From assembly GCA_020624805.1 (NCBI GenBank), contig JAHKVW010000012.1, positions 1 to 40,352 of the forward strand: a stretch of 40,352 nt of DNA, in the 5' to 3' direction. The position numbers and the translations under genes were made by a program. Under the pieces are notes generated by a model. That model was not told where the DNA came from. It did not search any database and saw only the letters and a list, made by a program, of their open reading frames with translations. Source of the stretch: a bacterium (GTDB lineage: Bacteria > Bacillota > Clostridia > Oscillospirales > Acutalibacteraceae). Shown in pieces: positions 16,314-24,871 of this stretch. How positions within the stretch are numbered: position 1 is the stretch's first letter; every line of letters starts with the position of its first letter.

Positions 16314-17537
16314 ATGCTGTTGGATTTATTGCGTATGCTGCGCGGATGGGTCGAATTCTCGGTGTGCGGCAAATATCCCGAGCGCTTCATCAACATCACC
16401 TCACGGCACAGGGTGCGCCTGTGGAAGGTGCGTCGTTCGGATGATCGCTTTACCGCCTGTATGTACCGTTCCGATTACCGCAGGATCAGACCTTTGGCGC
16501 GCGGTGCGGGCGTGCGATTAAAGGTCATGCAAAAAGGCGGGTTGCCGACATTGCTGTACCGCTATCGGGAGCGCGTCGGCATTCTGATCGGAGCGTGCGC
16601 GTTTGTCCTGTCGATCTTCGTGATGTCGCTGTTCATCTGGAGCGTCGATATCACGGGGCTTGAAACCGTCAGCCGTTCGGAAATGAACGATGTATTGCGT
16701 AATCACGGACTGTATATCGGCGCATTCAAGCCCTTATTGGATTATCAAAGGCTGGCACGCGATGTGATGATCGAACGGCATGAGATCGGTTGGATGGCGG
16801 TGAACGTGACCGGCTCCTATGCCTCTGTCGAGATCAAGGAAGAAGCGGTACCGCCCGAGGTGGACGACGTCTATTCTCCCTGCAACGTCAAGGCGAGGTC
16901 GGACGGCGTGATCGTGCGGATCGAAGCCGCGGAGGGAGAGACCGTGGTGATGGAAGGCTCCGGTGTGATCGAGGGACAGCTCATCGTCAGCGGTATTCGC
17001 ACGGATGAGAAGGGCACCCACCGATTGGTTCACGCCGACGCGCGTGTGATGGCTCGTACAATGCGTCAGGCGAGCTTTTCGATGAAGGAACAGATGAAGC
17101 TGCTGCGACCGAACGCGGAGGAAGCCGAACGCCGGGAGCTGAATTTCCTCGGACTTCGCTTGCCGTACCGTGTCGGCGCGGTCGATTCTCCGAATGCCGT
17201 GTCGAATACGACGACAGAGGTTCCCGCTCCGCTGGGGATCACCCTGCCGATCGGCGTGGTGACAGATCATGTCAGCGCCTTGTCGGAGGAGGAGATTATC
17301 CTTGATGATAATTCCGCAGAAGAATTATTGGCTCGTGAAGCGCAATTATATGAAGTCTTTGCTTTGCAAAACTGCGCGATCGAGTCCCGGGAATACCACA
17401 TGGAGCATAACGGCGGCGTGTATACGTTGTATGCGACCTATACCTGTGTAGAGGATATCGCTTACACCGAGCCGATCGGTACGGATGAAAACACCGATCT
17501 CACACCGTATGTCGCTCCGACTGAGAATAAAAAGTGA
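16314..17537 (+). CDS. yqfD: Sporulation protein YqfD
   Basis: A 407-residue protein with a soluble N-terminal part (about 85 residues), a membrane segment around residue 95 (IGACAFVLSIFVMSLFIW) and a large extracytoplasmic region. WSVDITGLETVSRSEMNDVL follows the span and resembles a POTRA-like motif, as in the family. GWMAVNVTGSYASVEIKEE and ARSDGVIVRIEAAEGE are conserved YqfD stretches. It is known as a sigma-E-dependent membrane protein required for efficient sporulation. Its start lies three bases after the yqfC stop with no clear ribosome binding site, so it depends on coupling. phoH, which often follows, is absent here. Confidence 0.9.
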   Translation: MLLDLLRMLRGWVEFSVCGKYPERFINITSRHRVRLWKVRRSDDRFTACMYRSDYRRIRPLARGAGVRLKVMQKGGLPTLLYRYRERVGILIGACAFVLSIFVMSLFIWSVDITGLETVSRSEMNDVLRNHGLYIGAFKPLLDYQRLARDVMIERHEIGWMAVNVTGSYASVEIKEEAVPPEVDDVYSPCNVKARSDGVIVRIEAAEGETVVMEGSGVIEGQLIVSGIRTDEKGTHRLVHADARVMARTMRQASFSMKEQMKLLRPNAEEAERRELNFLGLRLPYRVGAVDSPNAVSNTTTEVPAPLGITLPIGVVTDHVSALSEEEIILDDNSAEELLAREAQLYEVFALQNCAIESREYHMEHNGGVYTLYATYTCVEDIAYTEPIGTDENTDLTPYVAPTENKK

Positions 17538-17580
17538 GGAGTTAGGAGTGAGGAGTGAGGAGTTGGGGGTGGGGAGTTAA
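17538..17580. repeat. Imperfect tandem GAGGAGT repeat
   Basis: Units such as GTGAGGAGT and GAGGAGTTGGGG follow one another right after the yqfD stop. A complementary version (CCTAATTCCTAATT) occurs at 20584-20622. Confidence 0.6.
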
Positions 17581-17607
17581 GGAGCTTTTCGGTGTGCCGT
17601 TTTTGTC

Positions 17608-17636
17608 TTGTCTTTTTCCCGATTCTGTGGTATACT
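17608..17636 (+). promoter_or_regulatory. Sigma-A promoter of ymdB
   Basis: TTGTCT at 17608-17613, 17-bp spacer, TATACT at 17631-17636. Confidence 0.65.
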
Positions 17637-17667
17637 GCACCTATCTCATATATAGAAAGATGATCCT

Positions 17668-18441
17668 ATGCGTATTATGTGTATCGGCGACGTTGTCGGC
17701 TCTGTGGGATGCGAATTCCTGCGTCAGCGTCTGCCGCGATTCAAGCAACAACAGCAAATCGATTTTGTGATCTGCAACGGTGAGAATTCCGCCGACGGCA
17801 ACGGTATCACGCCGCGTTCCGCCGAGCATTTGTTCACCTCGGGCGTGGATTTCATCACGCTCGGCAATCACAGCTTCCGCCGCAAGGAGGTCTATCCTTA
17901 TCTGGATGAGCACCCCCATATCATCCGACCCGCCAATTATCCGACCTCAGCCACCCCCGGATGCGGCTGGGCAGTGGTCGATTTGGGCTTTACCTCGATC
18001 GGCGTCATCAACCTGATGGGTCAGCAGTTCATGGACGCGAACCTCGACAATCCCTTTATCCGCGCGGATCAGATCCTCAAAGAGCTCGACGCGAAGATTA
18101 TCCTTGTGGATTTCCATGCCGAGGCGACGTCCGAAAAACGCGCGATGGGCTTCTATCTGGACGGCAGGGTGTCCGCGGTTTTCGGCACGCATACCCATGT
18201 GCTGACAGGTGACGCGCAGGTGCTGCCCGAGGGTACGGGCTATATCACCGACGTCGGCATGACGGGCGTGATCGACAGCATTTTGGGCGTGAAGAAGGAG
18301 ATCATCCTCAGGCGCTTTACCACACAGCTTCCCGAACGCTTTGATCTGGCGCGGGGTGCCTGCAAGCTCAACTGCGCGGTATTCGATATTGATCGAAACT
18401 CCGGAAAATGTACTGCCGCTCAGTCATATGAACTAATATAA
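17668..18441 (+). CDS. ymdB: YmdB-type metallophosphoesterase (cyclic nucleotide phosphodiesterase)
   Basis: A 257-residue calcineurin-like phosphoesterase of the TIGR00282/YmdB group. Metal ligands are visible in order: D8 in GDVVGS, E and N in NGENSADG, GNH near residue 68, DFHAEATSEK, and GTHTHV. B. subtilis YmdB hydrolyses 2',3'-cAMP and cAMP and influences biofilm and sporulation decisions. Members usually read GNHTWDKKE where this protein has GNHSFRRKE, a mild divergence. It follows the sporulation pair yqfCD but has its own promoter. The ATG at 17668 has only a weak AGAAAG ribosome binding site. Confidence 0.9.
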   Translation: MRIMCIGDVVGSVGCEFLRQRLPRFKQQQQIDFVICNGENSADGNGITPRSAEHLFTSGVDFITLGNHSFRRKEVYPYLDEHPHIIRPANYPTSATPGCGWAVVDLGFTSIGVINLMGQQFMDANLDNPFIRADQILKELDAKIILVDFHAEATSEKRAMGFYLDGRVSAVFGTHTHVLTGDAQVLPEGTGYITDVGMTGVIDSILGVKKEIILRRFTTQLPERFDLARGACKLNCAVFDIDRNSGKCTAAQSYELI

Positions 18442-18477
18442 TTCCATTTTTCTTTTCTTTTTTTGTATACAAAATGC

Positions 18478-18506
18478 TTGCTTCTTGAGGCTTTTTAGTG
18501 TATAAT
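18478..18506 (+). promoter_or_regulatory. Sigma-A promoter of yloV
   Basis: TTGCTT at 18478-18483, 17-bp spacer ending TAGTG, TATAAT at 18501-18506. It is very like the rpmE promoter at 32356. Confidence 0.75.
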
Positions 18507-18594
18507 AATACAAGTTTGTAACAAATAGTATTTTGTCATCTTCTGCGCTCATATCATGCGCGCTGACGATGTACGGAAAAAGGATGTGTTTACG

Positions 18595-20262
18595 TTGATT
18601 AACGGTGAAACTCTAAAACAAGCGATTATTTCTGGTGCAAATAATATCTCGTCCATCAAGGCGAGAATCAATGACCTCAATATCTTCCCTGTACCCGACG
18701 GTGATACAGGTACCAATATGTCGATGACGATCACGGCGGCTGCCGAGGCGCTCAAGGACGCTGAGCCTGCCGATGTATCCGAAGTTGCGAACATGACCGC
18801 TTCCGCCATGCTGCGCGGCGCTCGCGGCAACTCCGGCGTTATCACCTCTCTGCTGTTCAGAGGTATCTCCAAGGGTCTGGAGGGCAAGGCTGAGGCTTCC
18901 GGCGCCGATCTGATCCACGCGCTGGGTCTGGGCGTCGAGGCTGCTTACAACGCGGTCACCAAGCCCACCGAGGGTACCATCCTCACCGTAGCCCGTATGG
19001 GTTATGAGGCAGGTCTTGAGGCGCTGGATACCGAAGAGGATCCCGCCGTACTGTGGGAGATCGTCTGTGACGCTTCTCTGGAAGCACTCGATCTGACTCC
19101 TACCTTGCTTCCTGTTCTGAAGAAGGCCGGCGTAGTTGACGCGGGCGGTAAGGGTATCCTGACCATCTTCGAGGGTATGCTCTCTGTTCTGCGCGACGGC
19201 GTTGTTGTCGAGATGAAGGAAGAAGAGTACGAGAAGGAAAACGAGGACGACTTCTTCCGTTCCGCCGCGGCTGAGTTTGACCAGGTCATCAACTTTACCT
19301 ACTGCACCGAGTTCATCGTCGGTCGTAACGAAGAGTGTGAGAAAGACCCCAACGACCTTCGTCTGTATCTCGAGACCATCGGCGACAGCATCGTTATGGT
19401 AGCGGATGACGAGATCATCAAGGTTCATGTACATACCGAGACTCCCGGCGACGCGCTCCAGCACGGTCTTGAATACGGTCAACTCCTCACCGTTAAGATC
19501 GAGAATATGAAGGAGCAGCACAGAAAAGCAAAGGAAGAGCAGGAAAAGGCGAAAGAAAAGTCTGAGAAAAAGACTGAACTCGTTGTCGCCGAGCCTACCG
19601 AGGAATACGGCTTTGTCGCTGTAGCGGCAGGCGAGGGTCTGAGCAATCTCTTCAATGAGCTTGGCTGCCAGAACGTCGTTTCCGGCGGACAGAGCATGAA
19701 CCCCTCTACCGAGGATATTTACGCGGCTGTTATGGCGACTCCCGCCAAGTGCATCTTCGTTCTCCCGAACAACAAGAACATTATCATGGCGGCTCAGCAG
19801 ACTGCCGCGATCGTCGAGGACAGAACGGTCATCATCGTTCCGACCCGTACCATCCCGCAGGGACTTTCCGCGATGCTGGTATTCGATCCCGATTCCGACG
19901 CTGAGACCAACGTTGATAATATGCTGCAGGCGGCTAAGAACGTATCTACCGGTCAGATCACCTTTGCGGCGCGTGACTCCGAGTTCGGCGCCAGAAGAAT
20001 CAAAGAGGGCGATATCATCGGTCTGGATAACGGCAAGCTCACCGTTACTTCTTCTTCTCCGAACAAAGCGCTGTACAAGCTCGCCAAGTCCATGATCAAC
20101 AAGGAAATGTCCTTTGTGACCTTGATCTCCGGCGAGGGCGTCTCTGAGGAAGAGGCTGCTTCCGCGGTCGAAATGCTCGAGAACAAGTTTGCCGATCAGG
20201 TCGACATCACCTACATCAAGGGTGACCAGCCCGTCTACTACTACATCTTCAGCGTAGAATGA
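18595..20262 (+). CDS. yloV: DAK2 domain protein YloV/FakA-like (fatty acid kinase ATP-binding subunit)
   Basis: A 555-residue protein with an N-terminal DhaL (DAK2) kinase domain: NIFPVPDGDTGTNMS (Mg-ATP ligands) and LRGARGNSGVI. The middle and C-terminal part matches the FakA-type EDD-related region (NNKNIIMAAQQTA, VVPTRTI-like IIVPTRTIPQGL). In other Firmicutes FakA works with a DegV-like FakB to phosphorylate free fatty acids for phospholipid synthesis. A charged linker rich in Lys and Glu lies near residue 310. A TTG start at 18595 is chosen because AAGGAT lies upstream and homologues begin here; the ATG at 18556 would add 13 unmatched residues. The yloV-recG order is conserved in Firmicutes. 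Confidence 0.9.
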   Translation: MINGETLKQAIISGANNISSIKARINDLNIFPVPDGDTGTNMSMTITAAAEALKDAEPADVSEVANMTASAMLRGARGNSGVITSLLFRGISKGLEGKAEASGADLIHALGLGVEAAYNAVTKPTEGTILTVARMGYEAGLEALDTEEDPAVLWEIVCDASLEALDLTPTLLPVLKKAGVVDAGGKGILTIFEGMLSVLRDGVVVEMKEEEYEKENEDDFFRSAAAEFDQVINFTYCTEFIVGRNEECEKDPNDLRLYLETIGDSIVMVADDEIIKVHVHTETPGDALQHGLEYGQLLTVKIENMKEQHRKAKEEQEKAKEKSEKKTELVVAEPTEEYGFVAVAAGEGLSNLFNELGCQNVVSGGQSMNPSTEDIYAAVMATPAKCIFVLPNNKNIIMAAQQTAAIVEDRTVIIVPTRTIPQGLSAMLVFDPDSDAETNVDNMLQAAKNVSTGQITFAARDSEFGARRIKEGDIIGLDNGKLTVTSSSPNKALYKLAKSMINKEMSFVTLISGEGVSEEEAASAVEMLENKFADQVDITYIKGDQPVYYYIFSVE

Positions 20263-20340
20263 CGCGCGCGGCTTTATCTGACTCTATGATGAGTTCATCA
20301 TACTCATGAAAGCGTACGCGGCAATCTCAATCAATCATCA

Positions 20341-20370
20341 AGGCTGTTCCTTCGGGAGCAGCCTTTTTTT
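20341..20370 (+). terminator. Terminator after yloV
   Basis: AGGCTG and TCC pair with GGA and CAGCCT across a TTCG loop, followed by seven T. Confidence 0.85.
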
Positions 20371-20376
20371 AAAATA

Positions 20377-20428
20377 GTCATTGCGAAGCCCTTGACACGT
20401 ATCAAGGGCTGTGGCAATCTCAACCGAT
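20377..20428. repeat. ATTGC...GCAAT palindromic repeat with long inner stem
   Basis: GTCATTGCGA, inner stem AGCCCTTGA/TCAAGGGCT (perfect), then GTGGCAATCTCAACCGAT. Confidence 0.85.
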
Positions 20429-20510
20429 CAATACGAAGCTTAACGATAAACTCTACCGGGCAGATCGGTCTAAAACCTTATACAGCCGCAAGTAAAACAA
20501 CATTTTACAA

Positions 20511-20539
20511 TTGACATATATGTTCGATAATAGTATAAT
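20511..20539 (+). promoter_or_regulatory. Sigma-A promoter of recG
   Basis: TTGACA at 20511-20516, 17-bp spacer, TATAAT at 20534-20539: a consensus promoter. Confidence 0.88.
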
Positions 20540-20639
20540 TAGCTGAGAGTGGTGGATAACAGATATGGTTTCCGTAATGTAAATTCCTAACTCCTCATTC
20601 CTAATTCCTAATTCCTAATTAATTGAAGGGTGGTGCGCT

Positions 20640-22682
20640 ATGTCCCTATATGAGGTTCCGATCACAAAACTGAGCGGCATAGGGGAGAAGCGCGCCGCTT
20701 TGTTCCGCAAGCTCGGCATCGAGACCGTCGGCGATATGATCTCCTACTATCCTCGTTCCTATGAGAATTGGTCGGATACCACCGATATCGGCGCTGTTCA
20801 GCCTGAGGAAAAGTGCGTGGTGCGCGGAAGGGTCATGACGCCCGTGAATACGATCCGTATCTCCGGCGGCCGCACGATGGCGAAGCTGAGTATCAGCGAC
20901 GATACAGGGTATTTGAACCTTGTCTTCTTTAATAATAAGTATATCTCGTCTATGCTGCGCTACGGTGAGACCTACCTGTTTATGGGTAAGGTCGCCTATG
21001 ATAAGTACGGCTACCAGATGGTATCGCCCGAATTCTGTAAAGTGACCGAGGGTGATACGATCACGCCCGTATATCATTTGACCGCAGGGCTGAACAATCA
21101 TATGATGATCCGCGCCGCGAAAGAAGCGCTGTCTATGCTGCCGCAGACGATCCACGATCCGCTGCCGGATGATATTTGCGAGCGCTATGATCTCTGTGAT
21201 TTGTCGTACGCTTTGAACAATGTTCATTTTCCGATGGATCTGAACGCGATGGAAAAGGCACGTCACCGCCTGATCTTTGAAGAATTGCTGGTGCTGAACC
21301 TCGGTATGCACATGATGAAATCACAGTCGCATGAGCAGACGGCGGTTCATCTGTTAGAGGATTATACTGCTGAGTTCATTCAGACATTACCATATGAGCT
21401 TACCAACGCGCAGAAACGTGCAATCAGCGACTGCGTCGCCGATATGCGCGATAAGCCCTCTCCGATGAATCGTCTGATCCAGGGCGACGTCGGCTCGGGC
21501 AAGACCGCCGTATGTGCCGCCGTTTGTTATCATACCGTCAAAAACGGTTTTCAGGCGGCGTTTATGGCGCCGACAGAGATTTTGGCGCAACAGCACTTTG
21601 AGACATTTTCCGCGATGTTTGCCGATACAGACGTCCGTGTGGAGCTGTTGACAGGCTCCATGACTGCCGCCGAGAAAAGAAAAGCCCGCGAGCGGATCGA
21701 GAGCGGTGAGAGCGATATCGTGATCGGCACCCATGCGCTGGTGAGCGAGAGCACCGCGTTCTGTCGGCTCGGATGCGCAATCACCGATGAACAGCATCGT
21801 TTCGGCGTCGCTCAGCGAGCCCGACTTGCTTCAAAGGGCGAGCATCCTCACGTGCTCGTACTGTCGGCGACTCCGATCCCGCGTACCCTCGGACTGATCA
21901 TCTACGGCGATCTGGATATCACCGTCATCGATGAATTGCCGCCCGGCCGCACCGAGGTGGATACCTTCTTCATACGCACCGATAAACGCGACCGCGCCTT
22001 GGGCTTTCTCAAAAAGCAAGTAGAGGAGGGCAGACAGTGTTATATCGTTTGCCCTTTAGTCGAAGAAAGTGAGGGCGTGGATGAGCTGCAAAACGCGACC
22101 GATTACGCCGCCGAGCTCATGTTCGGACCCTTCCGCGATATCTCCGTCGGCATTCTGCACGGCAAGATGAAAGCGAAGGATAAGGAAAAGGTCATGGCGC
22201 AGTTTGCGGCAAATGAGATCTCGATTCTGGTCTCCACGACCGTGGTCGAGGTCGGTGTCGATGTGAGGAACGCCACCGTGATGATGATCGAGAACGCCGA
22301 TCGATTCGGCTTGTCCACCCTCCATCAGCTGCGCGGACGCGTCGGCAGAGGGCAGTATAAGAGCTATTGTATCCTTGTGTCTGACAACAAAGGAGAGAAT
22401 ACGGAGCAGCGCCTAGGCGTGATGTGCCGCACCAACAACGGCTTTGAGATCGCCGATATGGATCTGAAGCTACGCGGACCCGGCGATTTCTTCGGCAACC
22501 GCCAGCATGGCTTGCCGCAGTTGGATATCGCCGACTTCTCCGATACCGAGACCTTGGCGCAAAGTCAGGAAGCGGCGGAAACATTATTGCGCTTCTCGCC
22601 CGATCTGAGCGATGGATCGCTTCGGGCGCTTCGTGCCAAAATGCGCCGACTCTTTGCCGAAACCGAAAACACGATGAATTGA
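20640..22682 (+). CDS. recG: ATP-dependent DNA helicase RecG
   Basis: A 680-residue superfamily 2 DNA translocase that reverses stalled replication forks and processes branched recombination intermediates. The N-terminal wedge/OB domain covers about 1-200; helicase motif I is QGDVGSGKTA at about 280, motif II is DEQHRFGV at about 385, and LSATPIPRT is motif III. The C-terminal helicase half has VVEVGVDVRNATVM and HQLRGRVGRG, and the TRG-type end follows. Length is normal. The ATG follows GGTGG, seven bases upstream. It is preceded by yloV, as in many Firmicutes, but has a consensus promoter of its own and a strong terminator behind it. Confidence 0.97.
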   Translation: MSLYEVPITKLSGIGEKRAALFRKLGIETVGDMISYYPRSYENWSDTTDIGAVQPEEKCVVRGRVMTPVNTIRISGGRTMAKLSISDDTGYLNLVFFNNKYISSMLRYGETYLFMGKVAYDKYGYQMVSPEFCKVTEGDTITPVYHLTAGLNNHMMIRAAKEALSMLPQTIHDPLPDDICERYDLCDLSYALNNVHFPMDLNAMEKARHRLIFEELLVLNLGMHMMKSQSHEQTAVHLLEDYTAEFIQTLPYELTNAQKRAISDCVADMRDKPSPMNRLIQGDVGSGKTAVCAAVCYHTVKNGFQAAFMAPTEILAQQHFETFSAMFADTDVRVELLTGSMTAAEKRKARERIESGESDIVIGTHALVSESTAFCRLGCAITDEQHRFGVAQRARLASKGEHPHVLVLSATPIPRTLGLIIYGDLDITVIDELPPGRTEVDTFFIRTDKRDRALGFLKKQVEEGRQCYIVCPLVEESEGVDELQNATDYAAELMFGPFRDISVGILHGKMKAKDKEKVMAQFAANEISILVSTTVVEVGVDVRNATVMMIENADRFGLSTLHQLRGRVGRGQYKSYCILVSDNKGENTEQRLGVMCRTNNGFEIADMDLKLRGPGDFFGNRQHGLPQLDIADFSDTETLAQSQEAAETLLRFSPDLSDGSLRALRAKMRRLFAETENTMN

Positions 22683-22683
22683 T

Positions 22684-22724
22684 AAAAAGCGTCCGCAACT
22701 CGTTAGTGAGCTGCGGACGCTTTT
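22684..22724 (+). terminator. Terminator after recG
   Basis: AAAAGCGTCCGCA pairs with TGCGGACGCTTTT around a 14-base loop; a bidirectional-type hairpin that could also serve the converging phosphoesterase gene. Confidence 0.85.
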
Positions 22725-22759
22725 GCAGGGCGGTTTTTGCTCCCGCCGTTTTTTCTTAA

Positions 22760-23407
22760 TTATCCGATTTTGTGGACATCCTCAAAGACACAAATCAGTT
22801 GATTACTGAGCTGTCTGTCCACATGCAGACTGCCGAAATACCACTTTTGAAACAGCGTGTTGTGCATGACGGTATCGAGGAAAATGTTGAGATCGTTGAT
22901 AGAAGCGTTGCGGTTGATCATCCGCTTGACCGAGGCGGGCGCCTCATGGGTGATGATGACGTCGAGTCGATGACGCTGCTCTTCGATGTTGACGATAGCG
23001 TATTCCAGTTCTTCATCGGTCGGCAGTGAGGGAGAAGATTCCGCCTCATCCATCTCGGGAGGTAAGCCTCCGCCGAGAGTAAAGATCTTATACCCCTCGA
23101 TCAGGTATAATTCGCCGCGGTTCAGACAATAGATATTATCGGCGATCTTTCGCGCGGTGCCCTCGTGGAACGGTACTTCTTCAAATTCTTTGAGCCGTTC
23201 AAAATTCTCGTGAGCGCCTTCGACAAAGAGGATATCATACTTCTTTTTGGCGAGCTTTTTTAGGTTTTTAATTTCTTCTTTAGAATTATTCCAAATAAAT
23301 CCGAAGTCGCCCGTGATGATCAGGCTGTCGCCTTTTTTCAGATGACCGAGGCGTCTTTCGTTAAATACATTGATATCTCCGTGTGTATCTCCAGTAATGT
23401 ATATCAA
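22760..23407 (-). CDS. Small metallophosphoesterase
   Basis: A 215-residue calcineurin-like phosphoesterase. YITGDTHGDI holds the first metal ligands, ITGDFGFIW the bridging Asp, and VEGAHENFERL the usual GNHE position, here GAHE with Asn replaced by Ala. VIITHEAP supplies a later His, and FGSLHVDRQL takes the place of the usual GHxH ending. Because two positions deviate, the metal site may be altered. The substrate is unknown. A TTG start at 23407 is proposed: GGGGGAA lies just upstream and the protein then begins at the first beta strand; the longer frame to 23461 has no ribosome binding site. Confidence 0.8.
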   Translation of the reverse strand: MIYITGDTHGDINVFNERRLGHLKKGDSLIITGDFGFIWNNSKEEIKNLKKLAKKKYDILFVEGAHENFERLKEFEEVPFHEGTARKIADNIYCLNRGELYLIEGYKIFTLGGGLPPEMDEAESSPSLPTDEELEYAIVNIEEQRHRLDVIITHEAPASVKRMINRNASINDLNIFLDTVMHNTLFQKWYFGSLHVDRQLSNQLICVFEDVHKIG

Positions 23408-23448
23408 AATGTTCCCCCAAAAACTTTGTAAATTTATGAATTTTGTGA

Positions 23449-23477
23449 TTGATATCGTCACGCAAATAGTGTAAAAT
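23449..23477 (+). promoter_or_regulatory. Sigma-A promoter of the carboxypeptidase-like pair
   Basis: TTGATA at 23449-23454, 17-bp spacer, TAAAAT at 23472-23477. Confidence 0.6.
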
Positions 23478-23542
23478 AAATGTGTATACGAGATTATTTT
23501 GTTTCTTCAAAGCAATTATAACATATGTTAAAAGGAAATGCT

Positions 23543-24868
23543 ATGAATAAAAGAGTAAAATTTTTCATTTCAGTCATATTGATTTTTGCACTATTTGTCA
23601 GCAGCTTCATCATCCCGGCTTCCTCGTTTGAAACCACGGTTGAAACATCTACATCCGATCTCTTTTTGGTGAACCTCGATACCGATACGATCGTTTTCTC
23701 TCAAAAACCCGATACCAACTGGTACGCGGGCTCGCTTGCCGAGCTGATGACATTCCTGCTTTCCTATGAGATGATCCCCGATCTTAATGCGGCGACCTTC
23801 ACTGTGGATCAGACCTTCATCAGCACGCTGCCGTATTCCGACGGATGTCTGGATAAATTTGTCGGTCAAACACTGACAGCTAAGGATCTGACGGCGATCA
23901 TGCTGCTGACCTCCGGCAATGACGCCGCGTATGCGCTGGCGGACTTGTCCGCTAACAATGACAGAGACGCGTTTGTTGCCGCGATGAACGCGCGAGTTGC
24001 CGCGCTCGGAATGAAGAGTACGGCATATGTCAGCCCCGGCTTCAATAACACCAGCGCGCAGCATACGACCTGTCGTGATACCTATCTGCTTTATCAGGAG
24101 GTACGAAAGAACGACTTCTTCCTTTCCGTGATGAAGAGCAGATCCTATACGCCGACAGGCTTGGGCGAGGAATACACGGTCACTGCCGAAGCGTCGATTC
24201 TGAATGAAAACAGCCCTTACTACTTCCGCTATACCAATGACGCGATGTACTCTTATACCGAAGATACCTACGAAGAGCTCGTTGCGACTACCACCTATCG
24301 CGGCAAGACCTATCTCTTTGTCGGCTTGCTCGGATTGCATCAGAGTGAGCAAAACGTGTTTGCCGACGCCCGCAAGCTGACTTCTTGGGCGTATTTGAAT
24401 CTTTCCGATCATAAGATGTTCAACGCGGAGGATGCACTGTCCGATCTGACGGTCACTGCCGACTGGGGTGACTATCAGGTAGGCTTACACCCGTATAATT
24501 CCGCGTTCAAGACATTGCCGAATGAATATGATGAAGCGAAGCTGACGTATCAGTTCGATATTCCCAAAACCGTGAAAACACCTTTTCTCGCCGGACAAAC
24601 GCTCGGCAGGGCAAAGCTGTTTTATGCCGGAGAAGAGATCGATGATATCGCCCTGTCCTCCAATACCGATGAAGGTCTGGGGATGCTGTCCGATTTCGGA
24701 AGATTCACCGACTATGTTTATCGCCGTATGACGCCTCACCGCGAGATATTGGCGAAAGAATTCCCGACCGAGCCTGCTGTTCCCGTTGCACAGCCTTCTT
24801 CGGAGATGCCCGCCACAGACGCTGTTGTGCCTGCGACGGAGGCTGTCGTGCCCGCGACGGAGGGTTAA
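23543..24868 (+). CDS. Secreted D,D-carboxypeptidase-like protein 1 (altered active site)
   Basis: A 441-residue peptidase S11 (DacA/PBP5) relative. It has a signal peptide (basic start, hydrophobic residues 7-25, likely cleavage near PASSFE). The fold is recognisable from NLDTDTIVFSQKPD, LTAKDLTAIMLLTSGNDAAYALAD and the mid-domain. The three penicillin-binding motifs are SLAE (64-67) instead of SxxK, SGN (124-126) intact, and apparently YTN in place of KTG. Without the SxxK lysine, acylation chemistry should fail, so a binding or structural role is inferred. The C-terminus carries short VVPATEA repeats and no membrane anchor. AAGGA precedes the ATG at 23543. The paralogue begins three bases after the stop. 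Confidence 0.82.
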   Translation: MNKRVKFFISVILIFALFVSSFIIPASSFETTVETSTSDLFLVNLDTDTIVFSQKPDTNWYAGSLAELMTFLLSYEMIPDLNAATFTVDQTFISTLPYSDGCLDKFVGQTLTAKDLTAIMLLTSGNDAAYALADLSANNDRDAFVAAMNARVAALGMKSTAYVSPGFNNTSAQHTTCRDTYLLYQEVRKNDFFLSVMKSRSYTPTGLGEEYTVTAEASILNENSPYYFRYTNDAMYSYTEDTYEELVATTTYRGKTYLFVGLLGLHQSEQNVFADARKLTSWAYLNLSDHKMFNAEDALSDLTVTADWGDYQVGLHPYNSAFKTLPNEYDEAKLTYQFDIPKTVKTPFLAGQTLGRAKLFYAGEEIDDIALSSNTDEGLGMLSDFGRFTDYVYRRMTPHREILAKEFPTEPAVPVAQPSSEMPATDAVVPATEAVVPATEG

Positions 24869-24871
24869 AGA

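Larger units (their letters stand above)
20263..20639. other. yloV-recG interval with terminator, repeats and promoter
   Basis: About 377 bases without a gene. It holds a half copy of the ATTGC/GCAAT repeat (only the right arm is good, near 20309-20325), a terminator, a full repeat copy, the recG promoter and a short CCTAATT tandem run at 20584-20622. Confidence 0.7.

Noticed and set aside
15995..16399. N-terminal extension of ylbJ over yqfC
   Set aside because: It runs antisense through yqfC, is not membrane-like, and a suitable ATG lies at 15994.
17538..17580. GAGGAGT run as a cluster of ribosome binding sites
   Set aside because: No start codons follow at the right distance; it is a short tandem repeat with a complementary relative at 20584.
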